Shown here: one piece after another, positions 1 through 9,667 of the stretch
Numbering within the stretch: position 1 is the stretch's first letter
Layout: each line of letters opens with the position of its first letter
DNA from: Bog-159 sp049516155
GTDB lineage: Bacteria; Acidobacteriota; Terriglobia; Bryobacterales; Bryobacteraceae
Assembly (NCBI GenBank): GCA_049516155.1
Contig: JBEKTJ010000040.1
Coordinates: 27,346 to 91,345, forward strand
DNA: 64,000 nucleotides
Reading direction: 5' to 3'
The notes under the pieces: model-generated
What the model was told of the DNA's origin: nothing
The model's database searches: none
Seen by the model: only the letters and a program-made list of their open reading frames with translations
Position numbers and translations under genes: made by a program

Positions 1-1080
1 CGAGGATCTTGATGGGGTCGGTCCGGGTGATCGCGCCGGCCAAGACCAAGTATGTATGGATCGATCTCGACCGCATCGACATGACAATCCGGCGCACCCC
101 ACTGAAGCGCGCGGCTGACGTCATTTCCGGAGCCAGCGCCAATGATAAGGATATCCCGGAAGGGCGCCCCGCCGACAGCGCGGTTGACTACGTACGGAAC
201 AGCGTACCCCGGATACTCATCGGCCCGGCTCACCATTTGCTGATGTCCCAGTAGATTGACGACGATCGTGCGAGTCGTCTGGCGAGTAATTAACACGATA
301 ATAGGGGGACCAGGTCTCGATAGGAAACCTGTCCCGGATCACGCCAAAGCCCCGGTACGCTGGCGCGAGGAGGAGCACCGGGGCAAGGACCGATAGCGCA
401 AAGTTCCGCCGGCTCAGCCGACCGCTCCTGTATAGGAGATAGATGAGTCCGGCAGCGACTAGCCCGAACCACCATACCGGGGGAAGGCCCAATGAGCAGG
501 AATAAAAGGCCAGCACGCCGGCCAAGCTCCCACCGATATTGATCATATAGGATTCGACTCTGTTGGGGACAGCCGCGAAGCGCCGGCCCAGCATTTGCCC
601 CAGCCCGAGCATGGTTAGGGCGACCAGAACGAAGAAAAAAGCAACGACCCACTCTATTGGAATAACAAACGCGGCCACGTCGCTGACGCGGGCCTCGGTG
701 CCGAAGTAGACCATCTGCGGTGTGGACTTGTTGGCTCCGACATCAATAATGTCTTGAAGGGAGAGCCGGACCCACTCCATAGCAGTGCCCGAAATGAGGG
801 TAATCAGCAGCGACACGATAGTCAGGCCGCCATAGTCGCGTGGGCTTGGCGCTGCCATGCAACCTAAGGACAGGCCGAGAAACGAACCCAGTAAGACTGT
901 GTTGGTGAAAAATGTCAAGAACAGAACGTGCGCCGGCAACCACCGGATGAGCGCCAGTTCCAGGAAGAGAAAGAGGGTGCTGACCAAAAAAAGTTCGCGC
1001 CGCGCGTTAGAGGCGGCATCATGCCCCAGGACGACGCCTGAAACAAGGTTTTGGTACTTACCAGATTCTCGTGTCGGCAC
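1..1080 (-). pseudogene. Spermidine-synthase-like membrane protein, frameshifted and cut by window edge
   Basis: The first part reads as an integral membrane protein with about seven hydrophobic segments, beginning near the LFLFLELALIRWLPA stretch typical of spermidine-synthase-like proteins that carry an N-terminal membrane domain. That frame closes at 217. The expected second half, a class I SAM-binding domain, continues in another minus-strand frame from about 290 to 1: I read VVNLLGHQQM, then ILIIGAGSGNDV (nucleotide loop) and AVEIDP (acidic loop 2), then LGRRDHPDRP. The two halves join if one base is gained or lost at about 272-285, just after the WSPYYRVNY stretch. The C-terminus lies beyond position 1. 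Family membership is firm. Whether the frameshift is biological or a sequencing error cannot be told here, and no polyamine activity should be assumed. Confidence 0.72.
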
Positions 1081-1341
1081 GCTTCTACCGCCTCCGGCTT
1101 CCTGTAAAAGGCTGCTTCATCACGGCCGCTTGGATCCGGTTCGGATTGGCGGTCCGCGCTGCAGCGGCTGTGTCTGTAGCGAGAGTAGCATTAGGGCGGA
1201 GATGGCATGCAAGTAATTTGAAAGGGCGCATCAAATAAATACGATACATTAGTGTAGCGATATGGTCAAACGCTCCGTATCGGTCCCGCCAAGGCCACAG
1301 CCCGATCTAAAACCGCAAGGCCCTGGGGATTATGTAAGATC

Positions 1342-2948
1342 ATGAAAGCGGCTAATTTCACAATGACGACACCCCCATCGCGCCGCGCGTTTCTCGCAGG
1401 CATGAGCGCCGCTGCCTTGCGCAGCGCCACGCGCACCGATCCGGAACTGATCCTATACAACGCCAACATTCTCACCCAAGATGCCGCCGGACCGCGTGCC
1501 CAAGCCGTAGCCATCGCCGGCGGACGCTTCCTGGCCGTCGGGTCCAACGAGGATATCCGCGGCGCGTCAAAGCCCGGAACGCGCCAAATCGATATCGGCG
1601 GAAAAACAATCGTACCCGGATTCATCGACGCACACTCGCATCCATCTTACGCGGGCATCCGGCACTTACGCTGGGTGGACTGCAATCTCCGCTCGATCGC
1701 CGCTATTCAGGATGCCATTCGCGCGCGCGCCGCGAAGACCCCGCCGGGCGACTGGGTCGTCGGATTTATGTACGACGACACCAAGACCAGCGAAGGCCGC
1801 AAGCTCACTCGCGAGGATCTCGACGCCGCCGCGCCCAACCATCCAGTCTTCATCGAACATCGCGGCGGGCACACCGCCTATGTCAACTCACTGGCCTACC
1901 GGCGAACCGAAATCGCGGAACAGATCGCCGATCCCCCCGGCGGCAAGTTCGATCGCGATCCCGCTACCGGCAAGCTATCGGGAGGCCTGCGCGAGAACGC
2001 CACCGATCCATTTCGTAGAATCATCCCAGCCAACTTCACACGCGATGAAATGCGCCAGGGCGTCAAGCTCATCTCGCAAATGATGGCGCGCACCGGCGTG
2101 ACTTCGGTAACCGACGCGCAAGCATCGCCGGCCGATCTGCTGGGCTACCAGGACGCTCGCGAGGCGGGTGATTTGTCCCTGCGCGTGTACTGCCTGATGC
2201 AATACGCAAGCTGGTTTGCGACGGCTCCATCTCCGAGCGCACGGCCCGGCTCACCGAGCCTTATGTCGGCCGGCCCACCGATTACGGCATTCTCGTAAGC
2301 ACTGAGGACGAGCTTTACGCCCACGCCCGCAAGGCGCACGAAGCCGGCTGGCAGATCGGCACGCATGCCAATGGCGATGCGGCTATCGACATCATGCTGC
2401 GCATCTACGAGCGCCTGCAGAAGGAGATGCCGCGCCGCGATCCGCGCTATCGCCTGGAACATTGCACGGTGGTGAATCCATCGCTGATCGCCCGGATTCG
2501 CGCGCTGGGCGCCATTCCCACGCCGTTCTCGACCTATGTGTATTATCACGGCGAGAAGATGAAGGAATACGGGCCGGAGCGCCTGAACTGGATGTTCGCG
2601 GTGCGTAGCTTTCTGGATGCGGGGATTCACGTCACGCAGGCGTCCGATTATCCGCCCGGACCTTTTGAGCCGATGATGGCGCTGCAATCGGAAGTGACGC
2701 GCACCGACAGCCACGGCACGGTTTGGGGACCGCGCCAGCGAGTGACCGTGGAGGAGGCGCTACGCGTGGGCACCATGAATGGCGCATACGCTTCGTTCGA
2801 CGAGAATCGCAAGGGCAGCATCACCGCCGGAAAGCTGGCCGATCTGGTGGTGCTGGGCCGCGATCCGCTGCGCGTCGATCCCATGTCGCTCATCGAGATT
2901 CCGATTGAGCGCACCATGGTGGGCGGCCGCTGGGTTTACGAATCTTAG
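1342..2948 (+). pseudogene. TAT-exported amidohydrolase (Amidohydro_3 / YtcJ-like) with internal deletion and frameshift
   Basis: The N-terminus carries a twin-arginine signal (SRRAFLAGMSAAAL); an inner ATG at 1363 is an equally good start. The amidohydrolase part shows the metal-binding DAHSHP motif, HRGGHTAYVNS, then HANGD and ASDYPPGPFEP, all typical of the YtcJ/Amidohydro_3 group of metal-dependent hydrolases. The reading frame changes near 2206-2208: frame 1 reads ...YCLMQYA, then the other frame resumes with KLVCDGSISERTARL. Relatives have roughly 24 residues between these points, so about 70 bases appear to be missing as well as the frame being shifted. The second half then runs in frame to 2948. 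As written the protein would stop at 2298, losing the second half of the barrel. The substrate is unknown. Confidence 0.75.
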
Positions 2949-2951
2949 AAT

Positions 2952-3581
2952 TCACAATATGTTGACGGCGCGTGCCGCCACCAACGCCAGCGTGGTCAGC
3001 GAGATGGTGGACTGCACCATCATCATGCCCTTCGCCCAGCGCGACAAAACCGGAACATCCGTGGGAGAAAAGGCCGTGCTGGTATTGAAAGCCAGGAACA
3101 GGTAATCCACAAAGCCGGGCATCCAGTCGCGGTCGCCTAAGGTCATCTGCGGGAACAGGAACGCGCCTTCGGTATGCTCGCCGCGCAACTCGCGTTGGTT
3201 GGGCCCGCCGGCATCCAGCCGCCAGTACCATGAGGCGAACACCAGGATGTTCGAGATCCACAGGGCCACGGCGGAGCGCAACAGCAGGGGCGCGGGTTGC
3301 TTATGGCCCAGCAGGGCGTCGATGAGTAGCGCGAGCGCGCCAATCATGGCGGCCGTGATCAGGCCTAAAATGCCGTATCCGACGATCTGATTGAGCCGAA
3401 ACTTCGAGTGCCGGTATAAAATCATGCCGGCGACGGAAAGGGGCGCCACCACTGCCAGCGCCAGCCACCCCGGCCCCGGACTCAAGGCTTCCGGCAGAGC
3501 CCAGTACAGCCCGCCCACCGATAGCACGGCCATGATCGCCGGCCAGCGCGGTTCGCGGCGCGGAGCGGGTGAATCCGACAT
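2952..3581 (-). CDS. DUF1345-like integral membrane protein
   Basis: A 209-residue protein starting at MSDSPAPRR. The frame stays open far upstream into the antisense of the isocitrate dehydrogenase gene, but that extension has no family character. It has about five or six hydrophobic segments and ends with DYLFLAFNTSTAF followed by SPTDVPVLSRWAK, the signature of DUF1345-like membrane proteins. The function of that family is not established. It ends three bases from the end of the convergent amidohydrolase gene and begins about 40 bases downstream of the isocitrate dehydrogenase stop, so the two minus-strand genes could share a transcript. Confidence 0.7.
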   Translation of the reverse strand: MSDSPAPRREPRWPAIMAVLSVGGLYWALPEALSPGPGWLALAVVAPLSVAGMILYRHSKFRLNQIVGYGILGLITAAMIGALALLIDALLGHKQPAPLLLRSAVALWISNILVFASWYWRLDAGGPNQRELRGEHTEGAFLFPQMTLGDRDWMPGFVDYLFLAFNTSTAFSPTDVPVLSRWAKGMMMVQSTISLTTLALVAARAVNIL

Positions 3582-3619
3582 ACGCCCATTGTCGCCGATT
3601 CGGCGCGGCCCGCCCCACT

Positions 3620-4636
3620 CTACGAGAAATGAGACATCGCCGCGATTACCGCGTCGGTAAACTCCGCCGTGCCCGCCGTGCCTCCAACATCCCGCGTCAA
3701 GTGTTCGCCCTCCGCGTAGATGCGCTCGATGGCGCCTTGCAGCTTTTGCGCGGCGGTCCGCTCTCCAATATGCGCCAACATCAACGCAGCCGATTGCATC
3801 AGCGCCGTAGGATTGGCCATGCCCTTTCCGGCAATGTCCGGCGCCGTGCCGTGTACCGCTTCGAAGACCGCGTGGCGGTCGCCGATGTTGGCGCCCGGCA
3901 CGATGCCCAGCCCGCCCACCAGCCCGGCCGCCAAGTCCGAAACAATATCGCCGTACAGGTTCGGCAGCACCAGCACGTCGAAGGTTTCCGGCCGCATCAC
4001 CAGTTGCATGCACGCGTTGTCCACGATCAACTCCGTGTACTGGATCTCGCCATATTCGCCCGCCACCGCGCGGCAACACTTCAGGAACAGCCCGTCGCTC
4101 ATCTTCATAATGTTGGCCTTGTGGATAGCCGTAACCTTCCTCCGGCCTTCCCGCCGCGCCCATTCGAAGGCGGCCCGCGCAATCCGCATTGACGCCGTCT
4201 TGGTGATGATCTTCAAGCTCTCCACCACGTCCGGAATCACTTCGTGTTCCAGTCCGGAGTACAGATCTTCTGTATTCTCGCGAAAGATGGCCAGGTCCAG
4301 GTCCAGGTCGCTAAAGCGCGTCTTCAAGCCCGGCAGCATGCGCACCGGCCGGAAATTCACGTACAGCCCCAGTTTCTTGCGCAGGGCCACGTTGATGCTT
4401 GCGTGCCCTCCCCCGATGGGCGTGGCCGTGGGTCCCTTCAGACCCACGCGCGTACACTCGAGCGAGGCGAACACATCGTCGGGTAGCAACTGTCCCAAGT
4501 CTTCCAGGGCCTTCGCGCCGGCTTCCACGCGTTCCCATTCCACATCCACCCCGGTCGCCTCCACCGCTCGCGCGGTTGCGTCGGCCACTTCCGGTCCAAT
4601 CCCGTCCCCTGGTATCAGGGTGATTTGGCGCGCCAT
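3620..4636 (-). CDS. NAD-dependent isocitrate dehydrogenase (isocitrate/isopropylmalate family)
   Basis: A 338-residue decarboxylating dehydrogenase covering the whole family length. The N-terminal LIPGDGIGPEV, the substrate loop SINVALRKKLGLYVNFRPVR, RENTEDLYSGLEH, HKANIMKMSDGLF, the metal-binding DNACMQLV and NLYGDIVSDLAAGLVGGLG are all present, as is the cofactor region EAVHGTAPDIAGKGMANPTA. The HKANIMKMSDGLF form and short length resemble NAD-type isocitrate dehydrogenases more than LeuB, and no leu genes lie nearby. It should oxidise isocitrate to 2-oxoglutarate in the TCA cycle. Isopropylmalate or homoisocitrate dehydrogenase remain possible. It is divergent from the pcm gene, with only about 38 bases between their starts. 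Confidence 0.88.
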   Translation of the reverse strand: MARQITLIPGDGIGPEVADATARAVEATGVDVEWERVEAGAKALEDLGQLLPDDVFASLECTRVGLKGPTATPIGGGHASINVALRKKLGLYVNFRPVRMLPGLKTRFSDLDLDLAIFRENTEDLYSGLEHEVIPDVVESLKIITKTASMRIARAAFEWARREGRRKVTAIHKANIMKMSDGLFLKCCRAVAGEYGEIQYTELIVDNACMQLVMRPETFDVLVLPNLYGDIVSDLAAGLVGGLGIVPGANIGDRHAVFEAVHGTAPDIAGKGMANPTALMQSAALMLAHIGERTAAQKLQGAIERIYAEGEHLTRDVGGTAGTAEFTDAVIAAMSHFS

Positions 4637-4674
4637 CGCCTTTATTATCCCGCTATTATATGGGTGGAACCATA

Positions 4675-5322
4675 ATGATTCCCGATTGGCCCTCCGAGCG
4701 GCGCCGTATGGTGGATCGCCAACTGCGCAGGCGCGGCATTCGCGACCCGCGCGTCCTGCATGCCATGCTCACCATCCCGCGCGAGGAATTCGTGCCGCAG
4801 GATTACCGCGTCTGCAGCTACCAGGACGAGCCGCTGCAGATCGGATACGGGCAGAGCATTTCGCAGCCTTACATGATCGCGCTGATGGCCGAGCTGCTGG
4901 AATTGACGGGCGCGGAAACCGTGCTGGATGTGGGCGGCGGTTCGGGCTATCATGCCGCCGTGCTGGGTGTGCTGGCGGCGCGCGTGGTTTCCGTCGAGAT
5001 CATCCCCGCCCTGGCGCACCTGGCTGAACAGAACTTGTCGCGCACCGGGCTTGGCGGCAACATCACGGTGATTTGCGGCGATGGATCGCGGGGCTGGCCG
5101 GATGCCGCGCCGTACGCCGGCATCTCGGTGGCCGCCGCCGCCCCGAATATTCCCGAGCCTTTGCTGGCGCAGCTCGGCGATCCGGGCCGCTTGGTGATCC
5201 CGGTGGGCGGCAAGCGCGATCAGGAACTGCGCGTGATCGCAAAATCGGACGGCGTCGTGCACGAGCGCTCTGCCACCTTCTGCCGATTCGTCCCGTTGCG
5301 CGGCGATGGCGGCTTTCGGTGA
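4675..5322 (+). CDS. pcm: Protein-L-isoaspartate O-methyltransferase
   Basis: About 215 residues, starting at MIPDWPSERRRMVDRQL (an in-frame start lies 15 bases upstream at 4660). The family markers are REEFVP, the substrate-entry segment IGYGQSISQPYMIALM, and the SAM-binding DVGGGSGYHAA (usually DVGxGSGY) followed by VVSVEI. The C-terminal GRLVIPVG is also typical. The enzyme methylates isoaspartyl residues in damaged proteins in the cytoplasm and starts their repair. It stands alone, divergent from the isocitrate dehydrogenase gene. Confidence 0.9.
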   Translation: MIPDWPSERRRMVDRQLRRRGIRDPRVLHAMLTIPREEFVPQDYRVCSYQDEPLQIGYGQSISQPYMIALMAELLELTGAETVLDVGGGSGYHAAVLGVLAARVVSVEIIPALAHLAEQNLSRTGLGGNITVICGDGSRGWPDAAPYAGISVAAAAPNIPEPLLAQLGDPGRLVIPVGGKRDQELRVIAKSDGVVHERSATFCRFVPLRGDGGFR

Positions 5323-5446
5323 CCGGGTGCTTAGCCGATCTGTGAAGACTCGCCGTGGCGCTTGCTAGTTGTCAAAGGCGGCTGGTATGCCACGCTGCAA
5401 GTACAGCGCATGACGCTCGCGAAATTAGAGTAGTAAATTGGACTCT

Positions 5447-6274
5447 ATGAGACTTCGCCGCATTGCTGCTGTTTGTCTGATGTGCGGGAGCGCCTGGGCC
5501 CCGGCTCAACAGGCCGGACCGCCGGAAGCGGCGGCCCCCGAAGAACAGGCGAAGCCGCTGGACAGGATGCGCGATTACGCTCTCAACTATACGCTTAGGC
5601 TTCCCGACTTCATCTGCCTGGAGGAAACCCGCCGCTATGTCGACGCCACGGGCCAGCAAGCCTGGCGGCTGGTGGATGTCCTTGCGGCGCGGCTCAGTTA
5701 TTTCAACCAGAAGGAAGAATACAAGCTGGTTTCGCAGAACGGCCGCACGGCTACGGACGCGTCATACGAGTCGGCGGGCGGGACTTTGTCGATGGGCGAT
5801 TTCGGGACGACTATGCACGACATCTTCGACCCTGCCAGCCATACCACCTTCGCGTGGGTGAGATCAGCCACTCTGCGCGGACGCCCGACGCGAGTCTTTT
5901 CCTACCGAGTCTCGCTGCCGTTGTATACCATCGAGTACCAGGGCGAGGCGAGGGAGGGGGTGCAAAGAACCAAGGCGGCCTACCGCGGAATGGTGTTTGC
6001 GGATCGGGAGTTGAACACCATCGTGCGGATCACGCACGAGGCTGTGAATATTCCGCCATCGTTCGCCGTCCGGGACGCCAGCGAAACGCTGGACTACGGC
6101 TTCATCGAGATTGGCGGCAGCCAATACTTTCTGCCGCTGACGGCCACTTTGCAGATGCACGTCCGGACCTACGGCGGCGTGGTGGCGACCAGGAACGAGA
6201 AGGAATTCCGGAGCTACCGGAAGTTCTCGGCCGCGGCGGCCATCAAATTCGACGCCCCGCAGGCGCAGCAGTGA
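5447..6274 (+). CDS. Secreted hypothetical protein
   Basis: A 275-residue protein with a cleavable signal peptide (MRLRRIAAVCLMCGSAWA, then PAQQ). A TTG nine bases upstream is also in frame. After a short proline/glutamate-rich stretch it carries RMRDYALNYTLRLPDFICLEE and a beta-rich body including FGTTMHDIFDPASH and YRGMVFADRELNTIVRI. It resembles uncharacterised secreted proteins common in Solibacter-type genomes, which look like outer-membrane-associated beta sandwiches, but I do not recognise a named family. It is a single gene with no obvious operon partner. Confidence 0.72.
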   Translation: MRLRRIAAVCLMCGSAWAPAQQAGPPEAAAPEEQAKPLDRMRDYALNYTLRLPDFICLEETRRYVDATGQQAWRLVDVLAARLSYFNQKEEYKLVSQNGRTATDASYESAGGTLSMGDFGTTMHDIFDPASHTTFAWVRSATLRGRPTRVFSYRVSLPLYTIEYQGEAREGVQRTKAAYRGMVFADRELNTIVRITHEAVNIPPSFAVRDASETLDYGFIEIGGSQYFLPLTATLQMHVRTYGGVVATRNEKEFRSYRKFSAAAAIKFDAPQAQQ

Positions 6275-6483
6275 GCCGGGTCCATCTCGAATCGTGCCTA
6301 CCAGTGTTCGATGAGAACGCGGGGCGGGTCCTCATAAGCGCCGCTTCGGCGAGAATTGTCTGCACCCGACGAATCTGGCTCGCCACAAACGGCAGGACCC
6401 CTATCGGAAGCGCCCGAGGCTGACACCCAAACCCCCACGCGATTGGGTGCGCAATCCCTCACGTGGCAGGCTCCCCCGGCGCA

Positions 6484-6993
6484 TCACCCGCCTCCCCACC
6501 TCGCATACCCCGGATGCACGCCCGGTACCAGCCCTTGCTGGTCCGCCACCCGCCGCAGCAACCCCCCGAGCTGCCGCTGTTCATTCTCGTTAAGCGCCGC
6601 CAACATCGCCTGCTGATGTTCACGCCCCACACGCCCCACAGCCTCCAGCATCGCGCGGCCCTTAGCCGTCAAATGCAAGTCGTACCTACGCCGGTCGTCC
6701 GGATTCTCGCGCCGTTCGACCAGACCGCGCGCCTCGAGTTCGTCCACCAGCGCTACCAACCGGCTCGGCTGGGTCCCCAGCGCGCCGGCCAGCGCTTGCT
6801 GCGTAATTGCCGGCTGCGCTCCTAGTATCCGCAGAATCCCGGCATGCGGCGGCATGAGTTCCAGCGCCGCCAGCCGCGCGGCAAACTGCGAGGCCGCATG
6901 CGCTCCCACTTGGGCGAGCAGAAAAGCGGCCGGCGGACCGCCGGGAGGGCCGCCGCGCGGCGCCCCCAGCGCCCGTTCATTCGATGGCTTCAT
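6484..6993 (-). CDS. MarR-family transcriptional regulator
   Basis: About 169 residues from MKPSNERALG; an in-frame ATG six codons upstream would also serve. After a glycine/proline-rich leader comes a MarR winged-helix domain: a first helix around AAFLLAQVGAHAASQF, the HTH region ITQQALAGALGTQPSRLVAL, VDELEARGLVERR and the wing ENPDDRRRYDLHLTAKG. MarR proteins bind palindromes as dimers and usually respond to small phenolic or drug-like ligands. It is divergent from an ABC permease with a 47-base gap holding an imperfect palindrome, which suggests it controls that transporter and itself. Confidence 0.87.
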   Translation of the reverse strand: MKPSNERALGAPRGGPPGGPPAAFLLAQVGAHAASQFAARLAALELMPPHAGILRILGAQPAITQQALAGALGTQPSRLVALVDELEARGLVERRENPDDRRRYDLHLTAKGRAMLEAVGRVGREHQQAMLAALNENEQRQLGGLLRRVADQQGLVPGVHPGYARWGGG

Positions 6994-7018
6994 AGGCTCA
7001 CTATTGCACATAATTATT

Positions 7019-7033
7019 ATTCAATGATAGAAT
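7019..7033. promoter_or_regulatory. Candidate MarR operator palindrome
   Basis: The 15-base element ATTCAATGATAGAAT is an imperfect inverted repeat (12 of 15 positions symmetric) in the AT-rich gap between the marR start and the permease start at 7041. MarR operators are typically AT-rich palindromes in exactly this place. The assignment is inferred from position and symmetry only. Confidence 0.45.
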
Positions 7034-7040
7034 GATTCTC

Positions 7041-9545
7041 ATGAACAACAATTTGTGGCCTGCGCGTAGTGGGACTGGCCTGCTCCGCGACCTCCGCTAC
7101 GGATGGCGCGGCATGCGAAAAGCCCCTATCTTTACCGCTTTCGCCGTGCTCACGCTGGGTCTGGGCATCGGCGCAAACACCACCGTATTCACCATCGTCA
7201 ACACGCTGCTGCTGCATCCGCTGCCCGCCGCCGATCCGTCGCGTCTGGCGGCGCTCTACGACACGGGCGCCAAAACCGCGAAGCCCGCCGCCCGCCTCCC
7301 GCTCGCCTATGCCAACTTCGCGGACTATGCGGAACATCAGGCGAGCTTCAGCGCTCTCGCCGCCTTTACTCCGCCCTTAGTCATGACGGTCATGACGCCC
7401 CGTACCGACGCCCGCCCGGACCGCGTATTCGGCGAGTTCGTTACCCAGCGTTACTTCGAAACCCTCGGCATCACCCCCGCCATTGGCCGCTTCTTCACCC
7501 TCGCCGAAGACAGCCAACCCGGTTCCGCGCCGGTCGCGGTGCTCAGCTACAACGCTTGGAAGGCCCGCTTCGGCGGAAACCCGTCAGCCATCGGCCGCAT
7601 CCTGGAACTCAACAATGCCGCATTCACCGTCGTCGGAGTGGCTCCCCCCGGCTTCCTGGGCGTCAGCGCGGTTTTCGGACCGGATGTCTGGCTCCCCGCC
7701 ACCATGTGTGAGCGCGCCTTTCCCGCCGAATTCCGCAACGCGCTGTCGGATCGCGGCAAGCCGCTTTTCCATGCCGTTGGACGCCTTACGTCCGGCGCCA
7801 CACTCCCGCGGGCGCAGGCCGATCTCGATACCATCGCGGCGGCGCTAGAACGCGAATTCCCAGCTACCAACGAAGCGCATGGCATCGCGGTGCGGCCCAT
7901 CACCGACGAGCTCTATTCAAACGGAGGCGGCGCCGGCGGATTCGTTTTCGGAACTGCCGTTCTGCTGGTCATCGTCGCGCTCATCCTGGCCATCGCGAGC
8001 GCCAACGTCGCCAACCTGCTGCTGGCGCGGGCCGCGGCGCGGTGCAGGGAAATCGCCGTGCGCCTGGCTATCGGCGCGGGCCGCGGCCGGCTCATCCGTC
8101 AATTGCTCACCGAAAGCGTGCTGCTCAGCTTGCTCGGCTTCCTGGTGGGCGTCGGTATCGGTTATGCCGGATGCCGCTTCGTGTGGTCGTTCGTTCCGCC
8201 CGAAGTCGCCGGGAACATGACCTCCCCAAGGCTCGACAGCGCCGTGATACTGGCCTCCTTGGCCATCTCGCTCGCTACTGCGTTCCTGTTTGGCTTGGCT
8301 CCCGCGTGGGGGGCATCCAAGACCGATGTGCTCACTGGTCTGAAGGAAGGCGGAGCCGCTGGGCAAAGCCGCCGCACAGTGAGCTTCGCGAACTTGCTGC
8401 TGGTCGGCCAAGTGGCTTTCTCGTTGGTCTGCCTGGTCACCGCCACGCTGTTCTTCCGCAGCATCCAGCGGGCTTATAGCATCGATCCCGGCTTCCCCAG
8501 CAATCGCCTGGCGCTGCTCATGATGAACCCGGCCCAGGCCGGCTACGGCGACGCGCGCGTGAAGGAGTTCTATCGCGCGGCGCGCCAGCGTGTCGCTAAT
8601 CTGCCGGGCATCGCCGCGGCCTCCTGGGCCTCGGGACTCCCGTTCTGGAATACACCTTCCCGTTCCGTATCCATCGAAGGCCAGGAGCCGCGGCGGAATT
8701 CCAACGGCATCCCCTCCGTGGTGCTCACAGTCGACTCGGACTATTTGAGTGCCGTAGGCATCGCTTTGGCGGAAGGGCGCTCCTTCGGCGACTCCGACGA
8801 CGATGCATCGCTCCCCGTCGCCATGATCAACCAAGCCCTCGCCCATGCGCGCTGGCCGGGCGGCGGCGCCCTCGGACATCGTCTCCGATTGGCCGGCGAA
8901 CCAACGCCCCGGCAGGTCGTGGGCATCGTGATGAACGCAAATTACACGACCCTCGGCGAAGCGCCCCAGCCGTGCGTCTATCTTCCGCTGCGGCAGAATT
9001 TCCTCGGCGGCATGGTCCTGTATGTCCGCAGCCACGGCGACCCCGCGGCCGTGCTGCCCGCCGTGCAACGCCAGATCCGCGAAGTGGATCCCAACATCCA
9101 AATCAGCGACGTCCGCACCGGCGCGAAGTTGATCGAGCAGATTCTTTTTGGGCCGCGTGTGGGTGTCGCCCTGCTGGGCGTTTTCGGCGCGCTCGCGCTG
9201 CTGCTGGCCAGTGTCGGTTTATACGGCGTGATGGCCTACTCTGTGACTCGCCGCCGCAAAGAGATCGGGCTGCGCATGGCACTGGGCGCATCGCGCGCCG
9301 CTGTCTTACGGGTCATTTTGCGCGACGGCATGGCGCTCGTCTGCTACGGGATCGCGGTCGGCCTGTGCGTCTGCCTGCTGCTGGGCCGCGTGTTGTCGCG
9401 ATTACTGTTCGGCCTGAGCGCCGCCGATCCGGTGAGCCTGGCCTCCGCCAGCCTCGTGCTGGCGTTGGTGGCCTTATTGGCCTGTTACCTGCCCGCGCGC
9501 TCGGCAACCCAGATAGACCCTATGGTGGCCCTGCGCGACCAATGA
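7041..9545 (+). CDS. ABC transporter permease, ADOP type (two MacB-PCD/FtsX units)
   Basis: About 834 residues from MNNNLWPARSG; an earlier ATG at 7032 overlaps the candidate operator. The layout is LLRDLRYGWRGMRKAP, a first membrane segment (LTLGLGIGANTTVF), a large periplasmic MacB-like domain, an FtsX membrane bundle around NVANLLLARAAAR and EIAVRLAIGAGRGRLIRQLL, a second periplasmic domain, and a last FtsX bundle with YGVMAYSVTRRRKEIGLRMALGAS. This matches the acidobacterial duplicated orphaned permease group, which is usually encoded without its own ATPase; none lies beside it here either. The substrate is unknown. MacB relatives act in export or mechanotransmission. Control by the adjacent MarR gene is inferred. 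Confidence 0.9.
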   Translation: MNNNLWPARSGTGLLRDLRYGWRGMRKAPIFTAFAVLTLGLGIGANTTVFTIVNTLLLHPLPAADPSRLAALYDTGAKTAKPAARLPLAYANFADYAEHQASFSALAAFTPPLVMTVMTPRTDARPDRVFGEFVTQRYFETLGITPAIGRFFTLAEDSQPGSAPVAVLSYNAWKARFGGNPSAIGRILELNNAAFTVVGVAPPGFLGVSAVFGPDVWLPATMCERAFPAEFRNALSDRGKPLFHAVGRLTSGATLPRAQADLDTIAAALEREFPATNEAHGIAVRPITDELYSNGGGAGGFVFGTAVLLVIVALILAIASANVANLLLARAAARCREIAVRLAIGAGRGRLIRQLLTESVLLSLLGFLVGVGIGYAGCRFVWSFVPPEVAGNMTSPRLDSAVILASLAISLATAFLFGLAPAWGASKTDVLTGLKEGGAAGQSRRTVSFANLLLVGQVAFSLVCLVTATLFFRSIQRAYSIDPGFPSNRLALLMMNPAQAGYGDARVKEFYRAARQRVANLPGIAAASWASGLPFWNTPSRSVSIEGQEPRRNSNGIPSVVLTVDSDYLSAVGIALAEGRSFGDSDDDASLPVAMINQALAHARWPGGGALGHRLRLAGEPTPRQVVGIVMNANYTTLGEAPQPCVYLPLRQNFLGGMVLYVRSHGDPAAVLPAVQRQIREVDPNIQISDVRTGAKLIEQILFGPRVGVALLGVFGALALLLASVGLYGVMAYSVTRRRKEIGLRMALGASRAAVLRVILRDGMALVCYGIAVGLCVCLLLGRVLSRLLFGLSAADPVSLASASLVLALVALLACYLPARSATQIDPMVALRDQ

Positions 9546-9667
9546 CCCACAAGTGTGACGGGCCGGGATCGTTCCGGCGCGCACGCCGTTCGAAGCGATC
9601 GCCCCGCCCGAGCGACTGGCGCTGGAGGCGTGCGCTTCCCCGCCCGTCCTCGCGCGGCTTTTTCGGT

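Noticed and set aside
3582..4163. Upstream extension of the DUF1345-like reading frame
   Set aside because: It is antisense to isocitrate dehydrogenase, has no family character, and the start at 3581 gives the normal protein.
7917..9101. Long open frame on the minus strand, antisense to the ADOP permease
   Set aside because: The plus strand has full permease motifs; the antisense protein is Gln/Arg/His-rich without any domain, as expected for GC-rich antisense.
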